DNA from: Micrococcales bacterium UBA3913
GTDB lineage: Bacteria; Actinomycetota; Actinomycetes; Actinomycetales; Microbacteriaceae
Length of the DNA: 10,308 nucleotides
Assembly: GCA_002391425.1 (NCBI GenBank)
Contig: DGEZ01000112.1
Span: forward strand, 1 to 10,308
Direction of reading: 5' to 3'
The translations under genes were made by a program, and so were the position numbers. The notes under the pieces are model-generated. The model had not been told where the DNA came from, searched no databases, and saw only the letters and a list, made by a program, of their open reading frames with translations. Shown piece by piece: positions 1-7,108 of the stretch (the stretch's first letter is position 1; every line of letters starts with the position of its first letter).

Positions 1-19
1 AGATGTGTATAAGAGACAG
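1..19 (+). other. Nextera/Tn5 mosaic-end adapter (sequencing artefact)
   Basis: The first 19 bases, AGATGTGTATAAGAGACAG, match the Tn5 mosaic end used in Nextera (tagmentation) libraries exactly. This is untrimmed library sequence, not genomic DNA. Read in the argJ frame from the ATG at base 5 it encodes MYKRQ, so automatic gene callers will give argJ a false start there. It also shows that the left edge is a read or contig end. Confidence 0.97.
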
Positions 20-709
20 GAGCACAGTCCCGCGGGGTGGACTATCGGAGCGATGGCGAAGGGCGCGGGTATGCTCGCGCCGGGGCTGGCCACCATGCTC
101 GTCGTGATCACCACGGATGCTGAGCTGGAGTTCACTCCGCTGGGGGTCGCCCTGCGGGAGGCCACGAGCGTGACCTTCGACAGGCTGGACTCGGACGGGT
201 GCATGTCCACGAACGACACGGTCGTGCTGCTCTCGTCGGGGGCATCGCATGTGGTACCGGACTACCGAGAGTTCGTCGACAGGCTCACCGAGGTCTGCCT
301 CAGCCTGGCCAAGCAGCTGCAGTCGGACGCCGAAGGGGCGAGCCACGACATCGACATCGAGGTCGTCCACGCAGTAACGGAACAGGAAGCCGTCGAGGTG
401 GCGCGTTCCGTCGCCCGGAACAATCTGTTCAAGACGGCGATCTTCGGCAACGACCCGAACTGGGGGCGCGTCTTGGCAGCCATTGGAACTACCTCCGCAG
501 AGTTCGACCCCTACGATGTTGATGTCACGATCAACGGGGTGCGGGTTGCCCATCGTGGCCAGCCTGACGCACCCGGGGACACCGTCGACCTGACCGGGCG
601 CGAGGTGACGGTGCAGATTGACCTGAAAGTGGGCGACGCACAAGCGACCGTGATGACGAATGATCTGACCCACGCGTATGTTCATGAGAACAGCGCATAT
701 TCTTCCTGA
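20..709 (+). CDS. argJ: Bifunctional ornithine acetyltransferase / N-acetylglutamate synthase ArgJ, 5'-truncated
   Basis: ArgJ moves the acetyl group from N-acetylornithine to glutamate, giving ornithine and N-acetylglutamate in the cytoplasmic cyclic arginine pathway. The family cleaves itself before a threonine in a KGAGMLAPxLATML motif. The motif is present and the nucleophilic Thr codon is at 92-94, so the window holds only the end of the alpha chain plus a complete beta chain of about 205 residues. Other family marks are GNDPNWGR (446-469) and the C-terminal HENSAYSS (683-706). The true start and most of the alpha chain lie outside the window; the apparent ATG at base 5 is adapter. The stop (707-709) is 9 nt before argB, and its last bases form part of the argB Shine-Dalgarno sequence. 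Whether the enzyme is bifunctional or only a transacetylase cannot be read from this part; bifunctionality is the usual case in actinobacteria. Confidence 0.95.
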   Translation, partial: EHSPAGWTIGAMAKGAGMLAPGLATMLVVITTDAELEFTPLGVALREATSVTFDRLDSDGCMSTNDTVVLLSSGASHVVPDYREFVDRLTEVCLSLAKQLQSDAEGASHDIDIEVVHAVTEQEAVEVARSVARNNLFKTAIFGNDPNWGRVLAAIGTTSAEFDPYDVDVTINGVRVAHRGQPDAPGDTVDLTGREVTVQIDLKVGDAQATVMTNDLTHAYVHENSAYSS

Positions 710-718
710 GGTATACGA

Positions 719-1654
719 ATGGTAGAGACAACACCCACGGGCACGATCATCCAGCCCAGCGCGCATATGGCGGCGCTCAAGGCAGAGACCCTTGTCGAGT
801 CTCTGCCCTGGCTTCAGCGCTTCCACGATCAGATCTTCGTGTTCAAATTCGGGGGAAACGCCATGACGGACGAATCCCTCCTGCAGGCATTCGCCGAAGA
901 CATGGTGTACCTGCGCTATGTCGGAATCAAGCCCGTCGTCGTGCATGGCGGCGGACCGCAGATCTCCGCCATGCTGGAACGCCTGGGCATAGCCAGCGAG
1001 TTTCGCGGCGGGTATCGCTACACGACCACCGAAGCCATGGAGGTGGTTCGGATGGTCCTCACCGGTCAGATCAGCCGTGACATCGTGGGGCGCATCAACC
1101 AGTGGGGTCCGCTCGCCGCGGGACTCTCCGGCGAAGACGCCGGGCTGTTCCACGCCCGTCGTGCGAAAACTGAGGTGGATGGCGAGCAGGTCGATCTGGG
1201 CCTGGTCGGGGACGTCTGCGGGGTGAACCCTGAGGCTGTCCTGGGGCAGATTGCCGCTGGGCGCATCCCGGTGGTCTCCTCGATCGCCCCCGATGTGGAT
1301 GACCCCACCCAGGTGCTCAATGTGAATGCCGATGGTGCCGCCGCCGCGCTGGCGGTGGCGCTTAACGCGGCGAAGCTGGTGATACTGACGAATGTGGCGG
1401 GGTTGTACGCACGATGGCCCGACAAGTCGAGTCTCGTGTCGCAGATCGACGCGCGAAACCTGCGCATCATGATGCAGGGTATCGAGTCGGGGATGATCCC
1501 GAAAATGCAAGCATGTATCACCGCCGTGGAGAACGGCGTTCCCCAAGCCCACGTGGTGGACGGGCGGATGCCGCACTCCTCCCTCCTGGAGATTTTCACC
1601 AGCAGCGGGATCGGAACGCTGGTCACCCTCGACCCAGTGGAGGCGACGAAGTGA
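719..1654 (+). CDS. argB: Acetylglutamate kinase ArgB
   Basis: ArgB phosphorylates N-acetylglutamate with ATP, the second step of arginine synthesis, and belongs to the amino acid kinase family. The 311-residue protein shows KFGGNAM (43-49, phosphate-binding Lys43), the HGGGPQ loop (76-81), GLSGEDAG (135-142), VNADGAAAALA (202-212) and a C-terminal IPKM (260-263, Lys262). About 40 residues precede the first kinase motif, including a likely helix around 15-38. Arginine-inhibited hexameric acetylglutamate kinases carry such an N-terminal helix, so feedback inhibition by arginine is likely; this is an inference from length and position. It also fits the presence of ArgJ, because in the cyclic pathway the kinase is usually the control point. 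The ATG is preceded by GAGG (708-711) at 7-nt spacing. The stop overlaps the argD start by 4 nt. Confidence 0.96.
   Translation: MVETTPTGTIIQPSAHMAALKAETLVESLPWLQRFHDQIFVFKFGGNAMTDESLLQAFAEDMVYLRYVGIKPVVVHGGGPQISAMLERLGIASEFRGGYRYTTTEAMEVVRMVLTGQISRDIVGRINQWGPLAAGLSGEDAGLFHARRAKTEVDGEQVDLGLVGDVCGVNPEAVLGQIAAGRIPVVSSIAPDVDDPTQVLNVNADGAAAALAVALNAAKLVILTNVAGLYARWPDKSSLVSQIDARNLRIMMQGIESGMIPKMQACITAVENGVPQAHVVDGRMPHSSLLEIFTSSGIGTLVTLDPVEATK
1639..1643 (+). promoter_or_regulatory. Ribosome binding site fixing the argD GTG start
   Basis: GGAGG lies 7 nt upstream of the GTG at 1651, inside the end of argB. It supports this GTG over an upstream in-frame ATG at 1414, which would place 79 residues unlike ArgD across the argB coding region. 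Confidence 0.8.
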
Positions 1655-2856
1655 GTTCTCTGGTTTCCTGGCAGGAACGCTACGAGCACAGCCTGTTGCC
1701 CGTTTTCGGCACACCCCCGGTGCTGGTGGTGCGCGGTCTCGGGTGTCACGTCTGGGATTCCGAAGGGCGCCGTCTGCTCGATATGCAGGGCGGTATCGCG
1801 GTGAATGCGCTCGGGCATGCGCATCCCGACCTGGTGAGCGCGATCGCGGAGCAAGCCGCGACGCTCATTCACGACTCCAACCTCGTCGCCAGCGAACCGC
1901 AAATCGAACTTGCTGAGGCCCTCATCCGGATCACCGGCGGGGACCCTGCCACCCGCGTCTTCTTCGCGAATTCGGGAACCGAGGCGAATGAAGCCGCGTT
2001 CAAGCTTGCCCGGCGCAACGCGGGGAGCTCCGGGGAGCGCCGGCGTATCCTCGCCCTGGAGCATTCCTTCCACGGGCGCACGATGGGGTCACTGGCGATG
2101 ACCGCCAAAGAGGTGCTGCGACGTCCCTTCGAGCCGATGCCCGCAGGCGTCGAGTTCATCCCACCCACCGTGGAGGCGCTGGACGCCGCCATCGGCCCCG
2201 ATGTGGCCGCCGTGATCGCGGAGCCCATCCGGGGAGAGGCAGGGGTGTTGCCTCTGCCAGAGGGCTTCCTAGCGCACGCGCGCCGCGTGACGGATGCCGT
2301 GGGGGCCCTCCTGATCGTGGACGAGGTGCAGACCGGGATGGGGCGCACTGGCGACTGGTTCGCGTACCAGGATTCCGGCATCATCCCTGACGCGATGACG
2401 CTTGCCAAGGGACTGGCAGGAGGCGTGCCGATCGGTGCCCTCGTCACCTTCGGGCGGGCCTCCTCGCTGCTTCAGCGCGGGGACCACGGCTCGACGTTCG
2501 GCGGGAACGCGCTGGCGACGCGAGCAGCGGGAACCGTCATACGGGTGATCGAGCGCGATGGGCTGATCGATAACGTACGCAAGCAATCCGCCGCCCTACG
2601 CGAGGAGATCCCCGACGCATTCGGGTCGCTAGGGGCGGAGGTGCGCGGACGCGGCCTCATGCTGGGGGTCCGCCTGAACCGCCCGTGCACGGCGGACATC
2701 GTCTCGGCTGGGATCACCCATGGTCTGCTGCTGAACGCCACCGACGCGTCGACGCTGCGGCTCGTTCCGCCCCTGGTGTTCTCGGATGACGATCGTGCCG
2801 AACTCATCGCGGGCCTGCGCGCGCTCGTGGCGGAATGGGAGGAAAACCATGAATGA
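1651..2856 (+). CDS. argD: Acetylornithine aminotransferase ArgD
   Basis: ArgD transfers an amino group from glutamate to N-acetylglutamate semialdehyde to give N-acetylornithine, using pyridoxal phosphate (class III aminotransferase, fold type I). With the GTG start the protein has 401 residues, normal for the family. Visible motifs are NSGTEANEAA (107-116), SFHGRT (139-144), the cofactor-binding Asp in IVDEVQTG (222-229, Asp224), the Schiff-base lysine in LAKGLAGG (251-258, Lys253) and TFGGN (282-286). The start overlaps the argB stop as GTGA. The stop lies 8 nt inside ddaH, so both ends suggest coupled translation. ArgD enzymes of some bacteria also act on succinyldiaminopimelate in lysine synthesis; the sequence alone does not decide this. 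Confidence 0.95.
   Translation: MSSLVSWQERYEHSLLPVFGTPPVLVVRGLGCHVWDSEGRRLLDMQGGIAVNALGHAHPDLVSAIAEQAATLIHDSNLVASEPQIELAEALIRITGGDPATRVFFANSGTEANEAAFKLARRNAGSSGERRRILALEHSFHGRTMGSLAMTAKEVLRRPFEPMPAGVEFIPPTVEALDAAIGPDVAAVIAEPIRGEAGVLPLPEGFLAHARRVTDAVGALLIVDEVQTGMGRTGDWFAYQDSGIIPDAMTLAKGLAGGVPIGALVTFGRASSLLQRGDHGSTFGGNALATRAAGTVIRVIERDGLIDNVRKQSAALREEIPDAFGSLGAEVRGRGLMLGVRLNRPCTADIVSAGITHGLLLNATDASTLRLVPPLVFSDDDRAELIAGLRALVAEWEENHE
2837..2842 (+). promoter_or_regulatory. Ribosome binding site fixing the ddaH start
   Basis: GGGAGG lies 6 nt before the ATG at 2849, within the last argD codons. It selects this start over an upstream in-frame ATG at 2786 that would run through argD and add 21 residues unlike the family. 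Confidence 0.8.
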
Positions 2857-3616
2857 ACGCCCCCTGGTCCTGGTCCGCGAACCTGCGGCCTCCCTCGCCG
2901 AGGGCATCGTCACCCACATCCAGCGATCCGCCATCGATGTGGAGCGTGCCCGGGGTCAGTGGCAGGCGTACGTCCAGGTGTGGCGGGACCTGGGCTGGGG
3001 CATTCACGAGGTGGCCCGCCGGGACGACCTGCCGGACTCGGTGTTCATCGAGGACGCGATCGTGGTGTTCGGCGATGTCGCGGTGATCACCCGTCCCGGT
3101 GCGGATGCGCGCAAACCCGAGACTGCGGCGGCCGAGCAGACCGGCCGCGACCTGGGCCTTCACATCGCCCACATCGAGGGCCCCGGAACCCTGGACGGCG
3201 GCGATGTGCTCAAGAACGGACAGACGGTGTACGTCGGTCAGGGGGGACGAACGAATGCGGAAGGCATTCGCCAGCTCGCCGACATTATCGGGCCGCGCGG
3301 CTACTCCGTCGTGGGCGTTGCCGTGACGAAAGCCCTGCACCTGAAGAGCGCGATCACCGCCCTCCCCGATGGCACCATCATCGGATACGAGCCCGTGGTG
3401 GACGATCCGGGGCTGTTCCCCAGCTTCCTGCCCGTGCCGGAGGAGCAGGGCGCGCATGTGGTGGTCGTCGACGACCACACCGTTCTCATGTCTGCTCGCG
3501 CACCCCAGACAGCGAGCCTCTTTGAGGCCCGCGGCCTGCAGGTGATCTCGGTGGACATCGAGGAATTCGAGGCCCTGGAGGGCTGCGTTACCTGCTTGAG
3601 TGTGCGCGTGCGGTGA
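2849..3616 (+). CDS. ddaH: Dimethylarginine dimethylaminohydrolase-like amidinohydrolase (DDAH)
   Basis: DDAH enzymes hydrolyse N-omega-methylated arginines to citrulline and methylamine or dimethylamine. They belong to the guanidine-modifying (pentein) superfamily with arginine deiminase. The 255-residue protein has the family layout: PDSVFIEDA (62-70), TRPGADARKPE (81-91), TLDGGDVL (114-121, active-site acidic region), LHLKS (163-167, catalytic His164) and the C-terminal GCVTCLSVRVR with the nucleophilic cysteine at Cys249. Length and catalytic spacing match single-domain bacterial DDAH rather than the roughly 400-residue arginine deiminases. The gene overlaps argD by 8 nt and precedes argF, an unusual place for a hydrolase of this type. 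Citrulline is also the ArgF product, so it could feed the last steps of the pathway. Specificity is not settled: methylarginine is the family default, but arginine or another guanidino compound is possible. Confidence 0.88.
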   Translation: MNERPLVLVREPAASLAEGIVTHIQRSAIDVERARGQWQAYVQVWRDLGWGIHEVARRDDLPDSVFIEDAIVVFGDVAVITRPGADARKPETAAAEQTGRDLGLHIAHIEGPGTLDGGDVLKNGQTVYVGQGGRTNAEGIRQLADIIGPRGYSVVGVAVTKALHLKSAITALPDGTIIGYEPVVDDPGLFPSFLPVPEEQGAHVVVVDDHTVLMSARAPQTASLFEARGLQVISVDIEEFEALEGCVTCLSVRVR

Positions 3617-3667
3617 CATCCTCGCACGCGCCTGGTTCGGCGAAGCACCCCCCCAGGGGCGAAAGGC

Positions 3668-3680
3668 TACGATGGAGGGA
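3668..3680 (+). promoter_or_regulatory. Candidate internal promoter for a leaderless argF transcript
   Basis: TACGAT (3668-3673) fits the actinobacterial -10 pattern TANNNT. It ends 6 nt before the A of the argF ATG, so transcription would begin at or next to the start codon. GGAGGG (3674-3679) abuts the ATG with no spacing, too close for a normal Shine-Dalgarno interaction. This is the only sizeable gap (63 nt) in the arginine operon. I see no convincing -35 hexamer. Confidence 0.45.
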
Positions 3681-4606
3681 TGATCAGGCACTTTCTGCGC
3701 GATGATGACGTAACCCCCGAGGAACAGACCCGCATCCTGGATCTGGCCGATGCGCTCAAAGCAGATCGGTTCTCCCGGCGCCCGTTCGCGGGCCCACAGA
3801 CGGTGGCGGTGATCTTCGACAAGACATCGACGCGTACGCGTGTCTCCTTCGCCACCGGAGTCTCCGATCTGGGCGGGACACCGCTGATCATCGATGCAGG
3901 AGTGAGCCAGCTCGGCGGCAAGGAGTCGATCCCGGACACCGCGCGAGTGCTCGAACGCATGGTGGCGGCTGTCGTGTGGCGCACATTCGCGCAGTCCGGC
4001 CTCGAACAGATGGCCCAGGGGACGCGCATCCCGGTGATCAACGCCTTGTCTGACGATTTTCACCCGTGCCAGGTACTGGCTGACCTTCAAACAATCCGCG
4101 AGCATGTCGGCGCTCTGTCTGGGGTGACCCTCGCCTATGTGGGGGACGCCGCGAACAATATGGCGCACTCCTACCTGCTCGGCGGCGCGACGGCCGGCAT
4201 GCACGTGCGCGTCGCGGGGCCCGCGGGGTACCAGCCGCGCGAGGATATCGTCGCGGATGCGCAGGCGCGTGCATCCCTCACCGGCGGCAGTATCACCGTG
4301 GGTACCGACCCGCGGGAGGCCGTCTCCGGCGCCGACGTCGTGATCACCGACACGTGGGTGTCTATGGGGCAGGAGTCGGAGAAGGAGGAACGCGTACGCA
4401 CATTCGTCGACTACCAGGTCAACGATGACCTGTTTGCGTTGGCATCTCCTGAGGCGCTGTTCATGCACTGCCTGCCCGCCTACCGCGGCTACGAGGTGAG
4501 CGAGAGCGTCATCGACGGACCACGCAGCGTGGTCTGGGATGAGGCGGAAAATCGCCTGCACGCTCAAAAAGCGCTGATGACCTTCCTCATGGAGGAGGCG
4601 AAGTGA
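3680..4606 (+). CDS. argF: Ornithine carbamoyltransferase ArgF
   Basis: ArgF condenses ornithine and carbamoyl phosphate to citrulline in the cytoplasm. The 308-residue protein has the carbamoyl-phosphate site STRTR (50-54) and HPCQ (128-131), the ornithine-site DTWVSMGQE (224-232) and HCLPAYRG (263-270). The SMG loop is the mark of ornithine specificity, separating this protein from aspartate, putrescine and acetylornithine carbamoyltransferases. The start fits the usual N-terminus, in which a short MxRHFLRDDD-like segment opens the first helix. It has no well-spaced ribosome binding site and may be read from a leaderless mRNA. It follows ddaH by 63 nt, and its stop overlaps the argH start by 1 nt (TGATG). 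No argR or argG follows, unlike the common actinobacterial order argF-argR-argG-argH. Confidence 0.96.
   Translation: MIRHFLRDDDVTPEEQTRILDLADALKADRFSRRPFAGPQTVAVIFDKTSTRTRVSFATGVSDLGGTPLIIDAGVSQLGGKESIPDTARVLERMVAAVVWRTFAQSGLEQMAQGTRIPVINALSDDFHPCQVLADLQTIREHVGALSGVTLAYVGDAANNMAHSYLLGGATAGMHVRVAGPAGYQPREDIVADAQARASLTGGSITVGTDPREAVSGADVVITDTWVSMGQESEKEERVRTFVDYQVNDDLFALASPEALFMHCLPAYRGYEVSESVIDGPRSVVWDEAENRLHAQKALMTFLMEEAK
4591..4598 (+). promoter_or_regulatory. Ribosome binding site deciding the argH start
   Basis: GGAGGAGG lies at the end of argF, 7 nt before the ATG at 4606 and only 4 nt before the in-frame GTG at 4603. The spacing favours the ATG, giving a 1-nt overlap with argF. Confidence 0.75.
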
Positions 4607-6036
4607 TGCCTCACCAGCACGGGCACGAGACGAATGAGGGTTCTCTGTGGGGCGGCCGATTCTCTGAAGGGCCCTCGCCAGAGCTGGCCCGACTATCGCA
4701 GTCGACCCAGTTCGACTGGGTGCTCTGGCCGTATGACATCGCTGGCTCCCGGGCGCACGCAACCGCGTTGCGGGATGCTGGGGTCATCTCTGAGCAGGAC
4801 TTCACCGGTCTGGAGCAGGCGCTCGATGAGCTCGCACGTCGGATCGAGTCCGGAGAGTTCACCCCGGCCCCGACGGATGAAGACGTGCACGGCGCCCTGG
4901 AGCGCGGGCTCATTGAAATCGCGGGTCCGGAACTGGGCGGCCGCCTGCGCGCCGGGCGCAGCCGTAACGACCAGATCGCGGCGTTTGTGCGCATGTACGT
5001 GCGAGACGCGGGCAAAGAGGTGGGCGCGCTGGTCGCGGAGCTCATCGCCGCGCTCGCCGAGCAGGCACAGCGCCACGCCAGTGACCCCATGCCGGGGCGC
5101 ACACACATGCAGTCGGCTCAGCCGATCACCCTGGGACACCACCTGCTTGCCTATGCGTGGCCGCTGGTGCGGGATCTTCAGCGGCTGGGGGATGCGCGGG
5201 TGCGCGCCCTCGAATCGCCCTACGGTGCAGGTGCCCTGGGCGGGAATGCCTTCGGGCTCGACCCGCAACGCACCGCGCCCCTACTCGGGTTTGACCGGGC
5301 CGCGCAGAACTCCCTGGATGCAACGGCCAGCCGGGATATCGTCGCTGAGTACGCGTTCATCTTTGCCTCGGTGGGTGTGGTGCTGTCGCGCCTGGCGGAG
5401 GACATCATCATCTGGAACACCCCAGAGTTCGACTTCGTCACGCTGGACGATGGCTACTCGACGGGGTCGAGCATCATGCCCCAGAAGAAGAACCCCGACA
5501 TTGCGGAGCTGGCCCGGGGTAAGGCCGGTCGCCTGATCGGGAACCTTTCGGGTCTGCTGGCGACCCTCAAGGGACTTCCGCTGGCCTACAACCGTGACCT
5601 GCAGGAAGACAAGGAGCCCGTGTTCGACTCCGTGCGCACCCTTCTGGTGGTGCTGCCGGCGTTTACCGGGATGGTGCGTACCGCCGAGTTCCACACGGAG
5701 CGCATGGCGAGCCGCGCCCCAGAGGGATACTCACTGGCCACCGATGTGGCGGACTGGCTGGTGCGCCGGGGCGTGCCTTTCCGGGAGGCACACGAGGTCT
5801 CGGGGGCATTGGTGGCGTACTGCGAGCAGCGAGGAAAGGGGCTGGATGAGGCTACCGATTCCGATCTCGCTGCGGTCGACTCTCGGCTGACTCCGCAGTT
5901 GCGGGAGGCGCTGACCGTGGCCGCATCCCTGGACGCGCGCGATGCCTATGGCGGAACGGCACCCGCCCAGGTGCTCCGCCAGCTCAGCGAGCTGCCGGCC
6001 ATCGTGGCGGCGGCCGTGCAGAGGTTGGGGGAGTGA
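4606..6036 (+). CDS. argH: Argininosuccinate lyase ArgH
   Basis: ArgH splits argininosuccinate into arginine and fumarate, the last step of the pathway. It belongs to the fumarase/aspartase superfamily and acts as a homotetramer. The 476-residue protein opens with LWGGRFSEG (14-22). It has SRND (119-122), RTHMQSAQPIT (165-175, catalytic His168) and the superfamily signature GSSIMPQKKNP (287-297), whose flexible-loop serines act in catalysis. Length is normal. The substrate-producing enzyme ArgG is not encoded in this window and must be elsewhere in the genome. The stop overlaps the downstream FemAB-family gene by 4 nt. An in-frame GTG at 4603 is an alternative start one codon upstream. Confidence 0.96.
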   Translation: MPHQHGHETNEGSLWGGRFSEGPSPELARLSQSTQFDWVLWPYDIAGSRAHATALRDAGVISEQDFTGLEQALDELARRIESGEFTPAPTDEDVHGALERGLIEIAGPELGGRLRAGRSRNDQIAAFVRMYVRDAGKEVGALVAELIAALAEQAQRHASDPMPGRTHMQSAQPITLGHHLLAYAWPLVRDLQRLGDARVRALESPYGAGALGGNAFGLDPQRTAPLLGFDRAAQNSLDATASRDIVAEYAFIFASVGVVLSRLAEDIIIWNTPEFDFVTLDDGYSTGSSIMPQKKNPDIAELARGKAGRLIGNLSGLLATLKGLPLAYNRDLQEDKEPVFDSVRTLLVVLPAFTGMVRTAEFHTERMASRAPEGYSLATDVADWLVRRGVPFREAHEVSGALVAYCEQRGKGLDEATDSDLAAVDSRLTPQLREALTVAASLDARDAYGGTAPAQVLRQLSELPAIVAAAVQRLGE

Positions 6037-7040
6037 CCGTGCCCGTGTCGACGGAGGGGGCCCGCGTCATCCCCATCGATTCAGAACAGGAGTGGGCACA
6101 ACTGTGTGCCCGCATGGGGGCTCACCCCCTGCAACTGTGGGGCTGGGGCAAGCTGAAGGCGGCGTTCGGCTGGCGCGCGATTCGGGTCGCGGTGCACTCT
6201 GGGGACGACCTTGACGCGGTGGCCCAGATTCTGGTGCGACCGGTGCCTTGGCCGTTTCGCGCACTGTGCTACATCCCGCGCGGTCCGGCCCTCGCACCGG
6301 GAGCATCCTGGGATCGGGTACTTTCGGCGCTGAGTCAGTGGTGCCGCACACACGTCCACGCCGTACTGCTGGAGGTAGAACCGGGCGTGGAGACGTGGGA
6401 TGCGCCCTCGGGCTTCCGGCGCGCTCGCGGCCACATCCTGTACCCGCATACCGCCGTCATCGACCTGACCCGCGATCCGGACGAGATTTTCCACGACTTC
6501 CACTCGAAAACCCGCCAGTACATCCGCAAGTCGGAGCGTGAGGGTGTCACCGTCGAACTGGTGACCTCGGCCGACACCCCGGAATTCACGGCGGTGCTCG
6601 ATATCTATCACGACACGGCACAACGGGCGGGTTTCCTCATCCACGCCGACGCCTACTACCGCACGGCGCTCAAGGTTCTCGGGGATGCGGGGCGTCTCTA
6701 TGTGGCGAAGCTGAACGGCGAGGTCGTCTCTTTCCTGTGGCTGGTGGTGTCCGAGGCCACCTCGTTCGAGCTATGGGGCGGAATGAGTTCGGCAGGGGAG
6801 CACGCTCGCGCGAACTACACGCTCAAGGCGAAGGCGATTCTGGCTTGCCACGAGGCAGGGGTCGCCGCGTACGACATGAACGGGCTCCTGGGGGAGGGCA
6901 TCTCCCGGTTCAAGCGATCTTTCGTGCAGCATGACACGGAGTGGGTGGGCACCTTCGAGCGCCCCCTGAGTGCGCTGTATCCGCTGTGGGTGCGGGTGTT
7001 CCCGCTCGCTCGGCGAATCGTCAAAGCGCTCGGGCGCTGA
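6033..7040 (+). CDS. FemAB/FemX-family peptidoglycan-bridge aminoacyltransferase (copy 1)
   Basis: FemAB-family enzymes move amino acids from aminoacyl-tRNA onto the lysine or ornithine side chain of peptidoglycan precursors; some related proteins aminoacylate lipids instead. The 335-residue protein, the size of single-unit FemX lacking the coiled-coil arm, has family features in order: LQLWGWGKLKAAFGW (33-47), YIPRGPAL (80-87), KTRQYIRKSEREGV (159-172) and the second acetyltransferase-like domain ending in AYDMNG (279-284) and SRFKRSF (291-297). There is no signal peptide, so it should act at the cytoplasmic face of the membrane. The GTG start overlaps the argH stop (GTGA), with GAGG (6021-6024) 8 nt upstream, so it is probably translated as the last gene of the arginine operon. 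GTG at 6039 is an alternative start. The amino acid transferred cannot be told from sequence. Confidence 0.88.
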   Translation: MTVPVSTEGARVIPIDSEQEWAQLCARMGAHPLQLWGWGKLKAAFGWRAIRVAVHSGDDLDAVAQILVRPVPWPFRALCYIPRGPALAPGASWDRVLSALSQWCRTHVHAVLLEVEPGVETWDAPSGFRRARGHILYPHTAVIDLTRDPDEIFHDFHSKTRQYIRKSEREGVTVELVTSADTPEFTAVLDIYHDTAQRAGFLIHADAYYRTALKVLGDAGRLYVAKLNGEVVSFLWLVVSEATSFELWGGMSSAGEHARANYTLKAKAILACHEAGVAAYDMNGLLGEGISRFKRSFVQHDTEWVGTFERPLSALYPLWVRVFPLARRIVKALGR

Positions 7041-7067
7041 CCCGACGGGTGACGCGGACGGGTAGTC

Positions 7068-7098
7068 CGGAGGCTCAGCAGGGTCTGAGGTACCTCCG
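7068..7098. terminator. Candidate bidirectional terminator between convergent genes
   Basis: CGGAGG (7068-7073) pairs with CCTCCG (7093-7098), and CTCAG (7074-7078) pairs with CTGAG (7085-7089). The result is an 11-bp stem with a 6-nt loop and a 3-nt GTA bulge. It lies in the 68-nt gap between the facing 3' ends of the two FemAB genes. No U-rich tract follows on either strand, so it may only protect 3' ends. Confidence 0.45.
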
Positions 7099-7108
7099 AG
7101 CCGAAGGG

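Noticed and set aside
1414..1650. A 79-codon upstream extension of argD
   Set aside because: It lies entirely in the argB coding region in another frame and is unlike ArgD; the GTG at 1651 has a good ribosome binding site and gives the normal length.
1066..2073. A 335-codon open frame on the minus strand opposite argB and argD
   Set aside because: It spans two well-supported genes, has no recognised motif or convincing ribosome binding site, and has antisense-type composition.
3617..3679. ArgR operator (ARG box) before argF
   Set aside because: No AT-rich paired 18-bp inverted repeat is visible; the gap is GC-rich apart from the -10-like hexamer.
2804..4762. A 652-codon open frame on the minus strand opposite ddaH and argF
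   Set aside because: It mirrors the codon structure of real + strand genes in high-GC DNA, shows no recognisable domain and is rich in His, Arg and Gly as expected for antisense frames.
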